From positions 1 through 60,756 of the forward strand of contig JAJFFQ010000044.1 in NCBI GenBank assembly GCA_021776565.1: a DNA stretch of 60,756 nt. The letters run 5' to 3'. The notes beneath the pieces are model-generated. The model was given only the letters and a program-made list of their open reading frames with translations. It was not told where the DNA came from and did not search any database. Position numbers and translations under genes: made by a program. Shown here piece after piece: positions 25,327 to 33,559 of this stretch (position 1 is its first letter; each line of letters begins with the position of its first letter). The DNA is from Robiginitomaculum sp. Its GTDB lineage: Bacteria > Pseudomonadota > Alphaproteobacteria > Caulobacterales > Maricaulaceae.

Positions 25327-25989
25327 TCAGTTTTTTGGTTCCTGGTAAATGGTACCAAATACAAAATCGAAAACCGGGTATGAGATATTAAAATTATAAC
25401 GGCCCATCAACCGCTGGTCATGATGCAGTGTGTGATGACGGCGAAGAACTTTCATAAAAGGTAATCGTCCGATCAGACTGTCTGGCTCAAGATGATAGGC
25501 AAGATGCAACAGTTCGTAATTCAGGAAATAAAATGTTGCCATAAAAACGAAGAGCAAGGCCACATTCTGCGATATAAAATAATAAATCAGGATGGCAACA
25601 GGCAGCGCAAAACACCCAAAAAAGAATACCAGCATAATGGGGGGAAACATGATTGCCTTGAAATCTTTGGCGCTGTCTATCGTAGTTTCGTCCTGAGTGA
25701 AAAACGTATGATGTTCCAGCGTGTGGCGTTTGAAGATCAGGCCAAGAAAGCGGGTTTTGTGATGCATCGGGCCTTTGTGACCAAGGTATTCAGAGAGATT
25801 GGCATAAAGGAAAACAACCGGGATGGTCAGCCATTCCAGGGCAGATACATTGCCTAACATTACGGCACAAACGCCCATAATGCTCAGAGTCACGATGAGC
25901 GTTAGTATCAGGTGTAACCACCCCGAATATCGTTCAACATTATTTTCTTTACGAAATTTGTGCCGGGCTTTGCAAACTCTTTCCTGCAT
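25327..25989 (-). CDS. Fatty-acid hydroxylase / sterol desaturase superfamily membrane protein
   Basis: The 220-residue integral membrane protein has several hydrophobic segments and the clustered His boxes of the di-iron hydroxylase superfamily: HKGPMHH, HTLEHH, HLAYH and RRHHTLHH. Such enzymes use iron and O2 to hydroxylate or desaturate lipids or isoprenoids. AGGAG lies 8 bases before the ATG at 25989. It follows the acyl-CoA ligase gene by 17 bases in the operon, so its substrate may be an acyl chain or terpenoid handled there (inference). It is not near the sphingolipid genes. Confidence 0.85.
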   Translation of the reverse strand: MQERVCKARHKFRKENNVERYSGWLHLILTLIVTLSIMGVCAVMLGNVSALEWLTIPVVFLYANLSEYLGHKGPMHHKTRFLGLIFKRHTLEHHTFFTQDETTIDSAKDFKAIMFPPIMLVFFFGCFALPVAILIYYFISQNVALLFVFMATFYFLNYELLHLAYHLEPDSLIGRLPFMKVLRRHHTLHHDQRLMGRYNFNISYPVFDFVFGTIYQEPKN

Positions 25990-26006
25990 TATAATTGTCT
26001 CCTGCC

Positions 26007-27860
26007 CTATGAACCGGTTGTTCCATCTTCGGCATAAATACTCTCGATCAGGTCTTTGTATTGTGCCGCAAGTATATCGCGTTTGAGTTTCATGGTCGGT
26101 GTTAATGCCTCGCTACCCGGTGCAAGCGGGGCGTCAAGAATCCTGAATTTTTTTACCTGTTCCACACGTGAAAACATCCGGTTGACACGCATGATTTCAG
26201 TTTCAATTTTTGTGTTGATTTGGGTATTTTGGCTAAGGTCGGCATACCCCGTATGCCTGATATTGTGTTGTAGCCCGTATATGGTGGCATTTTCCGGATC
26301 CAGAACAATCAGGCAGGCCAGATATTTTCGCCCATCACCAACCACCATACAGTCAGCAATCAGGGGATGGAATTTCATCTCATTTTCAATCTGGGCCGGT
26401 GAGATATTTTTCCCGCCAGAAGTTATGATAATGTCTTTTTTGCGCCCGGTGATATACAAAAACCCATCCTCATCAAACCGACCAAGATCGCCAGTGTGCA
26501 ACCAGCCATCCTTAAGGGCTTCGCCGGTCTCTTTTTTCTTGTTGATATAACCAACAAAGATATGATCGCCTTTGATGAGAATTTCATCATCACTGGCTAT
26601 CCGGATTTTACTATCAAGCACTGCCTTGCCGACTGATCCCAGTTTTCGTTTATCCAGTGGGGCAATGGCTGCCACACTGCCATTTTCTGTCAGGCCGTAG
26701 GTTTCGCGCACATCAAGACCAATGGCTGCCATCCACAATAGTAAATCTGGCGAAACGGGCGCGGCACCGCAAATGACGAAACGGGCGCGTTCCATGCCAA
26801 TTTTCTCACGTATCTTACTCATCACCAGCCTGTCAGCGAGTTTTTGCAGACCGGCAAAAAGAACGGGTACCTTGCGTGCATTATATTTATAGCTCGCGGC
26901 CCGGCGACCAATAGTCAGGGCAATTTGGTATGCCCATCGTTGTAGCAAAGAGCCTTTTGCAATGGCCGCCATGATGGCATCATAAAACTTTTCCCAGATA
27001 CGCGGAACTGCAAAGAATACATGCGGCGACACTTCGCGAATTTCCTGTGCAAGTGTGTCCCGACCCTGTGAAAAGGTAATCTGTGCACCGTGCATCATTG
27101 GGCGCAGACAAGTCAGCATGCGTTCGGCAATATGGCTTAGCGGCAGGAAAGAAATCATATCATCGCCTTCGGCGATATGCAGATATTTATCGTGCACGGC
27201 AATCTCATACATAATGTTTTTGTGTGTCAACATAACCCCTTTGGGGGGGCCGGTTGTGCCAGAGGTATAGATCAGGATTGCAATGTCGTCTGGCATAACG
27301 GTGCTGGCAAGTCGTGCAAACCGACCATCATCCTGTTGTTTCACCTGTTGCCCGGTTTTGCTCAGAACGCTGAAAGGCAGAATGGTGTCATCACCGGGTT
27401 TGTTAATTGTGCTTTCATCAAAAGTTATGATTTTTTTCAGGCCAGACAGTCGATGGCGAACCTTCAACACCTTGTCGAGTTGGGCCTGATTGCTGACAAA
27501 AATGAAAGTTGCGCCACTGTCATCAAGACAATACTCAACCTGCTCAGAAGTGCTGGTGGGATAAATGCCAACAGAGACACCACCTGCACAAAGAATGGCC
27601 ATATCCGCATAGAGCCAATGCGGAGAATTTTCACCCAAAATACAAACACGATCGCCCCGTTGCAATCCCAGTTCAGCAAGGCCCAAAGCGGCATGTTTCA
27701 CGCGCTCTGCATAATCAGACCAGGTGCAAAAACCCCCTTTGCCATCGCGTTGCAGCCATAATGCGGGATGTTCACCGTATCGTGCTGTTGCCCGCATGAA
27801 TTGCTGAGGGATTGTGCTTTCTCGCCAATTTTCAGGCTGTGTGGGCACCGTTGTCTTCAT
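26007..27860 (-). CDS. Long-chain acyl-CoA synthetase (AMP-binding)
   Basis: The 617-residue adenylate-forming enzyme activates a carboxylic acid to acyl-AMP and then acyl-CoA. Motifs: P-loop ILIYTSGTTGPPKGVMLTHK, A5-like ETYGLTENG, WLHTGDLGRFDEDGFLYITG and GRKKDIIITSGGKNISP, with a C-terminal Lys in MKLKRD. Length and motifs fit the FadD15/long-chain class. The start overlaps the stop of the alcohol dehydrogenase gene (ATGA). It probably activates the acid substrate of the surrounding beta-oxidation-like genes. Confidence 0.92.
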   Translation of the reverse strand: MKTTVPTQPENWRESTIPQQFMRATARYGEHPALWLQRDGKGGFCTWSDYAERVKHAALGLAELGLQRGDRVCILGENSPHWLYADMAILCAGGVSVGIYPTSTSEQVEYCLDDSGATFIFVSNQAQLDKVLKVRHRLSGLKKIITFDESTINKPGDDTILPFSVLSKTGQQVKQQDDGRFARLASTVMPDDIAILIYTSGTTGPPKGVMLTHKNIMYEIAVHDKYLHIAEGDDMISFLPLSHIAERMLTCLRPMMHGAQITFSQGRDTLAQEIREVSPHVFFAVPRIWEKFYDAIMAAIAKGSLLQRWAYQIALTIGRRAASYKYNARKVPVLFAGLQKLADRLVMSKIREKIGMERARFVICGAAPVSPDLLLWMAAIGLDVRETYGLTENGSVAAIAPLDKRKLGSVGKAVLDSKIRIASDDEILIKGDHIFVGYINKKKETGEALKDGWLHTGDLGRFDEDGFLYITGRKKDIIITSGGKNISPAQIENEMKFHPLIADCMVVGDGRKYLACLIVLDPENATIYGLQHNIRHTGYADLSQNTQINTKIETEIMRVNRMFSRVEQVKKFRILDAPLAPGSEALTPTMKLKRDILAAQYKDLIESIYAEDGTTGS

Positions 27861-28906
27861 GACCCAGGCTCTACAATAACGCGAACGACACCGACTTCCT
27901 TTCTGGCCAAATGTTGTAGGGCGTCATTGGCTTGCGAGAGTGGGTAGCGCGCGGAAACAGAAGCAGAAAGATCAAGGCGTCCGGCGGCGACCAGGGCAAA
28001 CAGGTCAACAATGTCTGCTTTATTCATTCCAAAAGAGCCAAGCACAGATTGTTCACGGCCAACAAAGGCGGCCAGAGGGGGCAATGATGGTTTATCCATA
28101 CCAACCCCAACCAGAACCGCACGCCCGGTCTTGTCCAGCATGCGTATGGCCAGTTCTGCGGTTTTGGCACGGCCAACGAACTCAAGCGCCAGATCAACAC
28201 CAGAACGACCAAGTTTGGCGCGTAAAGTTCTGACAAAATCTTTATCAGCTGGATCAAGGGCAAAATCGGCACCAAGCGCACAAGCCCGTTTCCTCGCTTC
28301 GTTTTGCACATCAACAGCAATGATTTTGCCGGCACCCATCATCCTGGCCAAAATGACAGCGTGGGTGCCAAGGCCACCACAGCCAATTACGGCCACCGCT
28401 TCGGCAGCGCGTAATTGACCACGACTGCGCAAGGCATGAAACGGCGTTGAAACGCCATCTGTAATGATCGCAGCAATATCAAAGGCAACTTCATCAGGAA
28501 TGGCGATGACGGAACAGGCCGGTGCGGTGACATAATCGGCCAGGGCACCGTTGCGGGCCATGCCATAGACCTTTGACCGCTCACAGAGTGATTCGCGCCC
28601 GATGGCGCAAAATCGGCAGGTTCCGCAAAAGGCGGCAGGGAACATGGCAACCCGGTCGCCAACGGCAAAATTTGTCACGCGCGGGCCAAGGCTAGCGATC
28701 ATACCTGCGGCTTCATGGCCAAGGGTGATGGGCGTGTGCTCTACCGGCAGATCGCCATCAACGGCAAGATGAAGATCGGTGCCACATAAACCACAGGCGG
28801 CAACTTTGACCAGAACTTCACCCTCTGCAGGCTCTGGCACAGCAAGGGTTTCTATGCGTAGAGGTTCACCCGGACAAATCAGTTGTGCGGCCTGCATTTC
28901 AGTCAT
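27857..28906 (-). CDS. Zinc-dependent medium-chain alcohol dehydrogenase
   Basis: The 349-residue MDR-family enzyme has the catalytic-zinc region ACGLCGTDLHLAVDGD and GHEAAG, four structural-zinc Cys in CGTCRFCAIGRESLC, and the Rossmann motif VIGCGGLGTHAV. It should oxidise an alcohol (or reduce an aldehyde or ketone) with NAD(P). The start at 28906 has GGAG six bases upstream and overlaps the TetR gene by 8 bases. In the operon it could supply the aldehyde or acid precursor for the ligase; the alcohol is unknown. Confidence 0.92.
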   Translation of the reverse strand: MTEMQAAQLICPGEPLRIETLAVPEPAEGEVLVKVAACGLCGTDLHLAVDGDLPVEHTPITLGHEAAGMIASLGPRVTNFAVGDRVAMFPAAFCGTCRFCAIGRESLCERSKVYGMARNGALADYVTAPACSVIAIPDEVAFDIAAIITDGVSTPFHALRSRGQLRAAEAVAVIGCGGLGTHAVILARMMGAGKIIAVDVQNEARKRACALGADFALDPADKDFVRTLRAKLGRSGVDLALEFVGRAKTAELAIRMLDKTGRAVLVGVGMDKPSLPPLAAFVGREQSVLGSFGMNKADIVDLFALVAAGRLDLSASVSARYPLSQANDALQHLARKEVGVVRVIVEPGS

Positions 28907-29537
28907 GGGATTCTCCATTGCCGGGATCGGGCAGCAACCCGCCCATAAGCAAATCAAGGATGTGCTTCATATCCCGATTTGTAGGGTGGCGTGGTGAACC
29001 AAGGTTTGCCCGCGATGCTCGCAACAGGGTCAGGCCCAAAAAAGAGGCCCATAATAAATCGCTGGCAAAGCGGCCACCCTCCTGCCCCAATGCACCTTCC
29101 AGTATTGTGGTGAGGCGTTGAAAATTATCACCGGAACGGCGAATGATTTCTTTGCGCACGTCATCTGATACATCAGTTGTTGATCGTGGCCGGGCCAAAA
29201 ATGCCGACAATTGATAATACTCAGGATGTTCTTTTTGCACGCGTGCAAAAAACCCCCACAGCCTGATGAGGGTATCTTTGGGTGTAAGAGTTGTTGCCGC
29301 AATTTTGGTCAAGCCATGGTGCCAAAATTCGATACCCTCAAACAAAAGCGAGGTGAAAATTTCATCCTTGCTTTTGAAATAGAAAAAAATGGTGGCTTCG
29401 GAAAGTTCGCAATGGTTGGCAATTTGTTTGGTCGTGGTGCCGGTAAAACCGCGCTCCAGCAGCAAGGCGCGTGCGGCGTCCAGAATTGTATCCTTACGCG
29501 CGGTGCGTTCGCGCTCCCTGCGTTCCTTGACGCCCAT
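28899..29537 (-). CDS. TetR-family transcriptional regulator
   Basis: The 212-residue protein has an N-terminal helix-turn-helix (about 15-62; GFTGTTTKQIANHCELSEAT then IFFYFKSKDEIF) and a helical ligand-binding domain. TetR proteins in beta-oxidation clusters usually bind acyl-CoAs and repress the cluster. It is the seventh gene of the minus-strand unit, 2 bases from the ACAD gene. A 15-base motif shared by the promoter regions at 34773 and 37547 is a candidate target (inference). Confidence 0.92.
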   Translation of the reverse strand: MGVKERRERERTARKDTILDAARALLLERGFTGTTTKQIANHCELSEATIFFYFKSKDEIFTSLLFEGIEFWHHGLTKIAATTLTPKDTLIRLWGFFARVQKEHPEYYQLSAFLARPRSTTDVSDDVRKEIIRRSGDNFQRLTTILEGALGQEGGRFASDLLWASFLGLTLLRASRANLGSPRHPTNRDMKHILDLLMGGLLPDPGNGESHD

Positions 29538-29539
29538 AT

Positions 29540-30682
29540 TTATACTCCCAACATGCGTGCAATTGTTTCGCGTTGAATTTCACTGGTTCCCTCGCCAAGT
29601 TCCAGCACTTTGCAATCCCGATAAAATCGCTGGGCATTACTTTCACGCATATAGCCTTGCGCACCGCATAAATGCAGCGCCCGCTCACACACCCAGGTCG
29701 CTGTTTCGGTAGCAAAAAGTTTGGCCATTGAGGCTTCCTTGTCATGAGGATGACCTGCATCAGCAACCCGTGCAGCATGGAGGGTTAACTGCCAGCCAGC
29801 CTCCAGCCGGGTTGCCATATCGGCCAGTGTGAAGCGAACAAACTGATGACGAGAGACGGGTTTGCCCGCTTGCATCCGCCCGGCTGTGTAGTCAATAGAT
29901 TCTTCCATTGCTGATCGTCCCAGACCGACGCCAAAGGCGGCGCTGGCAATGCGCCCCAAAGTGAGAACCTTTAAGGCTTGCAAAAATCCGTAATTCTCTG
30001 GCCCAAGTAAATTAGCTACAGGTACGCGACAATCATCGAATACGATCTCGGCCATTTCTGATGCGCCCATGCCCAGTTTTTTGAACGGCTTACTGACGCT
30101 GACACCTTTCATCCCCGGCTCGATCAGAAACAACGACATGCCCTTCAGACCTTGTTCTGGTTCAGTAGAGGCGACGATAACCATGAAATCTGCGAAGGGA
30201 GAATTGGTGATGTATAGCTTGGCACCGTTGAGGACGTAATCATCACCGTCTTTAATGGCGCGGGTCGCAACGCACGAAATATCAGCGCCCGCACCGGCCT
30301 CGGCATAGCCCCAGCAGCCAATGGTTTTTCCCGCCAGGGCGTCTGGCAGGATGCGGGCTTTTTGCTCATCATTGCCAAGGTGAAACACAGCCGCGCTGGC
30401 CAATGCAGTGTGCACATAAAGTCCAAGGGCAATGGCCGCAGAGCCGCGTGCCAGTTCTGCACACAAAAGCGCATAAAGCACAGAGCCACCGCCAGAACCG
30501 CCTACGTCTTCGGGAAAGGCAGCCCCAAGCCAGCCCAGTTCGCCCAGTTTTTGAAACAGCGCCTGCGGGTATCGTTCTTCCATGTCCCAGCGCGTTGCAT
30601 TTGGCGTAATTTCTTTTTTCACAAACGCCCTTACGGCATCGCGAAACTGGATTTCTTCCGGGTTTAAGGTCGGATCAGTCAT
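29540..30682 (-). CDS. Acyl-CoA dehydrogenase (MCAD-type catalytic Glu)
   Basis: The 380-residue classical ACAD has an N-terminal helical domain, FAD/substrate motifs GCWGYAEAGAGADIS and LYITNSPFADF, and a C-terminal domain with LCGAQGYMRE and LGEGTSEIQRETIARMLGV. The Glu of GEGTSE is at the position of the MCAD catalytic base, while the G-helix reads LGRIAS with no Glu. Two bases separate its stop from the TetR start, and an enoyl-CoA hydratase-like gene lies 14 bases upstream. It catalyses the first oxidation step on the cluster's acyl-CoA. Confidence 0.92.
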   Translation of the reverse strand: MTDPTLNPEEIQFRDAVRAFVKKEITPNATRWDMEERYPQALFQKLGELGWLGAAFPEDVGGSGGGSVLYALLCAELARGSAAIALGLYVHTALASAAVFHLGNDEQKARILPDALAGKTIGCWGYAEAGAGADISCVATRAIKDGDDYVLNGAKLYITNSPFADFMVIVASTEPEQGLKGMSLFLIEPGMKGVSVSKPFKKLGMGASEMAEIVFDDCRVPVANLLGPENYGFLQALKVLTLGRIASAAFGVGLGRSAMEESIDYTAGRMQAGKPVSRHQFVRFTLADMATRLEAGWQLTLHAARVADAGHPHDKEASMAKLFATETATWVCERALHLCGAQGYMRESNAQRFYRDCKVLELGEGTSEIQRETIARMLGV

Positions 30683-30696
30683 TGCATATCCACTTT

Positions 30697-31476
30697 TTAT
30701 TCACCGCGAAAAACGGGTTTTCGTTTTTCTCGAAAGGCAGCAACACCCTCACGATGATCGGCGCTTTGCAGACATTGAACTTGCGCAAATATTTCATAAT
30801 CAAACTCAGCTTCCATAGTCAGATCAAGCGACTTGCGTATGGCATTTTTAGTAAATGCTGAGGTTCGCGGCGCGCCAGCAGCAAGACGATTGGCCAGCTT
30901 GCCAAGGCTGGCGTCAAGCTGATTTTCGGGAACAATTTGCGTCACCAGACCAATTGCCTGCGCTTCCTCTGCGTGAACAATACGGCCAGTCATCATCATA
31001 TCTGTGGCGCGGCCAAGGCCAACAAGGCGCGGCAGAAAATAACCAGCCGACATATCGCACCCGGCAAGTGCCAGTTTGACAAAAGGTGTGCAAAATTTTG
31101 CTGTGTCAGCGGCAATACGAAAGTCACAGGCCAGTGCCAGACCTAAACCGCCACCAAATACATTACCATGGCATCGGGCAATGACGGCTTTGCCACATGA
31201 AGAAATGAGACGAATTGGATCAAGATAGCGATCAACAATCCATTCCCAGTCTGCCGGTGTACGGTCGATCATCTGGCCAATATCAGCCCCGGCGCAAAAG
31301 GATTTCCCCACCCCGGCAATAACAATTGTACGGACATCAGGATTATTTTTTGCATCTTCAAGCGCATCGATCAGTGTCTCTAACAATGGTGCATCGATGG
31401 CATTCAATTTTTCTGGACGGTTTAGCGTTAGCGTCCGCACTGCATCTGTAGTATCAATCAGTAGTGTATCTGTCAT
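30697..31476 (-). CDS. Enoyl-CoA hydratase/isomerase-family protein with altered catalytic positions
   Basis: The 259-residue crotonase-fold protein keeps the CoA-binding/oxyanion segments FCAGADIGQM and GNVFGGGLGLALACD. The two catalytic Glu of hydratases appear changed: CTPFVKLALAG has Phe in place of the first Glu, and GRATDMMMTG has Asp in place of the second. It may therefore be an isomerase, a hydrolase or another crotonase activity, not a simple hydratase (inference from alignment by eye). Its start overlaps the thioesterase stop by 4 bases. Confidence 0.88.
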   Translation of the reverse strand: MTDTLLIDTTDAVRTLTLNRPEKLNAIDAPLLETLIDALEDAKNNPDVRTIVIAGVGKSFCAGADIGQMIDRTPADWEWIVDRYLDPIRLISSCGKAVIARCHGNVFGGGLGLALACDFRIAADTAKFCTPFVKLALAGCDMSAGYFLPRLVGLGRATDMMMTGRIVHAEEAQAIGLVTQIVPENQLDASLGKLANRLAAGAPRTSAFTKNAIRKSLDLTMEAEFDYEIFAQVQCLQSADHREGVAAFREKRKPVFRGE

Positions 31477-31907
31477 TGCTTCCTCGGTCTTAACGCGTAA
31501 GTAAACTCACCTTCAAAAACGGATGCACCCGCTTCGTCGGTCATGCTAACTGTTACGGCAATATCTGCACGCCCGGTGTCTGAAAATTCCTGACGCGTGG
31601 TTGATGCGCCCGCCTGGTTTAACGCAGCATGAGCACTTACGTCACCTTCGGGACGACGAGTATAGCGAATTTGGGCATCCCTCAGTAGCACAAAGGCCTG
31701 TCCGGCGGGCAAGGCACGGTCGGCAATAACCCCGGCAGCGGTTTCTGCCAGTGTATATAACGCCCCGGCATGAAAGGAGCCAACATAGTTTGCAAGGTCA
31801 TCGCGAAAGGGTATTCGCAAGACCACACTTTGCCCGGTATCTTCGTCAATTCTAACGTTGTGCCAGACAACATAAGGGATGCTTGCCAGTAATTTCGCCA
31901 ATGGCAT
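31473..31907 (-). CDS. Hotdog-fold thioesterase-like protein (PaaI/DUF4442 type)
   Basis: The 144-residue protein has the hotdog core pattern: DDLANYVGSFHAGALYTLAE on the central helix, then TRRPEGDVSAHAAL and FSDTGRADIAVTVSM strands. The family hydrolyses acyl-CoA thioesters or binds acyl-CoA. It lies 2 bases from the amidohydrolase-like gene and overlaps the downstream crotonase gene by 4 bases. Its role may be release of CoA from a dead-end intermediate. Confidence 0.8.
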   Translation of the reverse strand: MPLAKLLASIPYVVWHNVRIDEDTGQSVVLRIPFRDDLANYVGSFHAGALYTLAETAAGVIADRALPAGQAFVLLRDAQIRYTRRPEGDVSAHAALNQAGASTTRQEFSDTGRADIAVTVSMTDEAGASVFEGEFTYALRPRKQ

Positions 31908-31909
31908 TG

Positions 31910-32764
31910 CTACAAATCCAGCTTGAAAGCACGGATCAGATTATCCCGCACGACTTTGCGGTAAATTTCATCTGATAATCCAAGGTCTTCAATTTCACTT
32001 AACGTGCGATCAAAGGATAAAAGCGGGTAGTCCGTGGCCCAGATTACTTTGTCCTTGCCCCATGTTTTGGTAAAATGAACAAAGCTTTCCGGCCATTGCC
32101 GGGCTGAGCGGGCAGAGGTTTCAACATAAACATTGGGATGTTTCCATGCCAGCGTCATCATTTCATCATGCCAGGGTTGACCCAGATGGCAGCCGATAAT
32201 GACAAGATCGGGAAACGCAAGCGCCACCTCATCAAGATAAATTGGCCGACCACATTCGGACGGCAGAAGCGGGCCAGTATGCCCGACCTGTAGCGCAACC
32301 GGCACGTTCAGTTCAGAGCATTTCATGTAAACCGGCCAGTAATGTTTGTCATTAGGTGCCAGGCCAGTCATGCCATCGCCATACATATAAGGCTCAAGAC
32401 GGACACAGCACATGCCCAGATCCTTGACCAGATATTCGACATCGGCGGCCACTTTCATGGGCTTGTCCATAACATTCACGCTGCCCGCCGGAATGAAGCG
32501 ATCCGGGTGCGCCTTGGCGATTTTGGATACTTCCTCATTGGTCATCACCGGGTCGCCTTTATAGTAAAAAGACGACAGGATCAGCTTGTCCACGCCGGAA
32601 CTATCCATTTCTGCCAGCAGGTCTTCAACAGACTGCCCTTCGGTCATGTGCTTGGGCGAATTATATTTGCTGAAAATATGTAAAAATTCTTCGGGCCAGC
32701 GTTTTGCCCCTTCCGGGCTGACATAAGTTGCCCATGCGTCGATTGCGATTTTTTCTCTGGTCAT
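31910..32764 (-). CDS. Amidohydrolase-superfamily (TIM-barrel) protein with degenerate metal site
   Basis: The 284-residue protein belongs to the amidohydrolase-2 family (ACMSD / dihydroxybenzoate decarboxylase relatives): VDKLILSSF, DRFIPAGSVN, VALQVGHTGPL, GCHLGQPWHDEM and WATDYPLLSFDRT. The N-terminal metal motif HxH is replaced: the first strand reads AIDAWATYV. The later His (VGHTG, GCHLG) and the Asp (TDYP) remain. It may use a single metal or none, or act as a C-C lyase or hydratase. It sits among acyl-CoA enzymes, 3 bases from the hydratase gene upstream and 2 from the thioesterase gene. Confidence 0.82.
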   Translation of the reverse strand: MTREKIAIDAWATYVSPEGAKRWPEEFLHIFSKYNSPKHMTEGQSVEDLLAEMDSSGVDKLILSSFYYKGDPVMTNEEVSKIAKAHPDRFIPAGSVNVMDKPMKVAADVEYLVKDLGMCCVRLEPYMYGDGMTGLAPNDKHYWPVYMKCSELNVPVALQVGHTGPLLPSECGRPIYLDEVALAFPDLVIIGCHLGQPWHDEMMTLAWKHPNVYVETSARSARQWPESFVHFTKTWGKDKVIWATDYPLLSFDRTLSEIEDLGLSDEIYRKVVRDNLIRAFKLDL

Positions 32765-32767
32765 GAT

Positions 32768-33559
32768 TTATCTTCCTTTGAATACTGGGATACGTTTTTC
32801 AATAAAGGCCTGAATGCCTTCTTTTGCATCTTCGCTTTGGCGAATTGGTTCTGCCTGAAATTGCTCCAGCCGCAGAGCCTCATCCAGTGGTAAATGCGCC
32901 CCCTGATAGACGGCATCGCGGGCAGCACGCACGGCCAATGGCCCGTTATCAGCAATCAGGGCGGCAATCTGCATGGCTTTTTCCATCAACTGGTCGCTGG
33001 CAACGCAATGGTTGATTAACCCCCAGCGCAAAGCCGCCTCGGCGTCGATGGGCGCACCGGTCACAATCATCTCTAATGCAATCCCCAATGGTAGTGCGCG
33101 CGGCAATCTCTGGGTGCCACCAGCGCCCGGCAAAATGCCGCGCTTAACCTCTGGCAGACCAAAGCTTGCATGCTCGGCGGCAATGCGAATATCGCAGGCA
33201 AGCGCCAGTTCAAGCCCCCCTGCAAGGCAGTGCCCGTTAATGGCGGCGATAACCGGCTTTCGCGGGTCAAAATTGCGCGTCAGGCCACCTAGTCCGGGTG
33301 CATGTTCACCATGTTCGCGTCGCTCCAACGGGGTCATTGAGGCGTAAAAGGCACCAATTTCCTTCAAATCAGCACCGGCGCAAAAGGATTTGTCCCCCGC
33401 GCCAATAAGCACCGCAACGCGCAAACGTGCATCATCACGAAAGTTTTTCCAAACCCCGATCAGTTGCTCACGCATTGCGGCGTTAAGCGCATTGCGGGCT
33501 TCTGGCCGGTCAATGGTGACAACCAGAATGGTGTCTTGCTCATGCGTCCTGATGGTCAT
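32768..33559 (-). CDS. Enoyl-CoA hydratase
   Basis: The 263-residue crotonase-fold enzyme keeps both hydratase Glu: FGLPEVKRGILPGAGG and IALEMIVTG. The oxyanion motifs FCAGADLKEIG and GHCLAGGLELALACD are also present. It adds water to the enoyl-CoA made by the neighbouring dehydrogenases. The start overlaps the stop of the ACAD gene upstream (ATGA). Unlike the paralogue at 30697-31476 it looks fully functional. Confidence 0.92.
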   Translation of the reverse strand: MTIRTHEQDTILVVTIDRPEARNALNAAMREQLIGVWKNFRDDARLRVAVLIGAGDKSFCAGADLKEIGAFYASMTPLERREHGEHAPGLGGLTRNFDPRKPVIAAINGHCLAGGLELALACDIRIAAEHASFGLPEVKRGILPGAGGTQRLPRALPLGIALEMIVTGAPIDAEAALRWGLINHCVASDQLMEKAMQIAALIADNGPLAVRAARDAVYQGAHLPLDEALRLEQFQAEPIRQSEDAKEGIQAFIEKRIPVFKGR

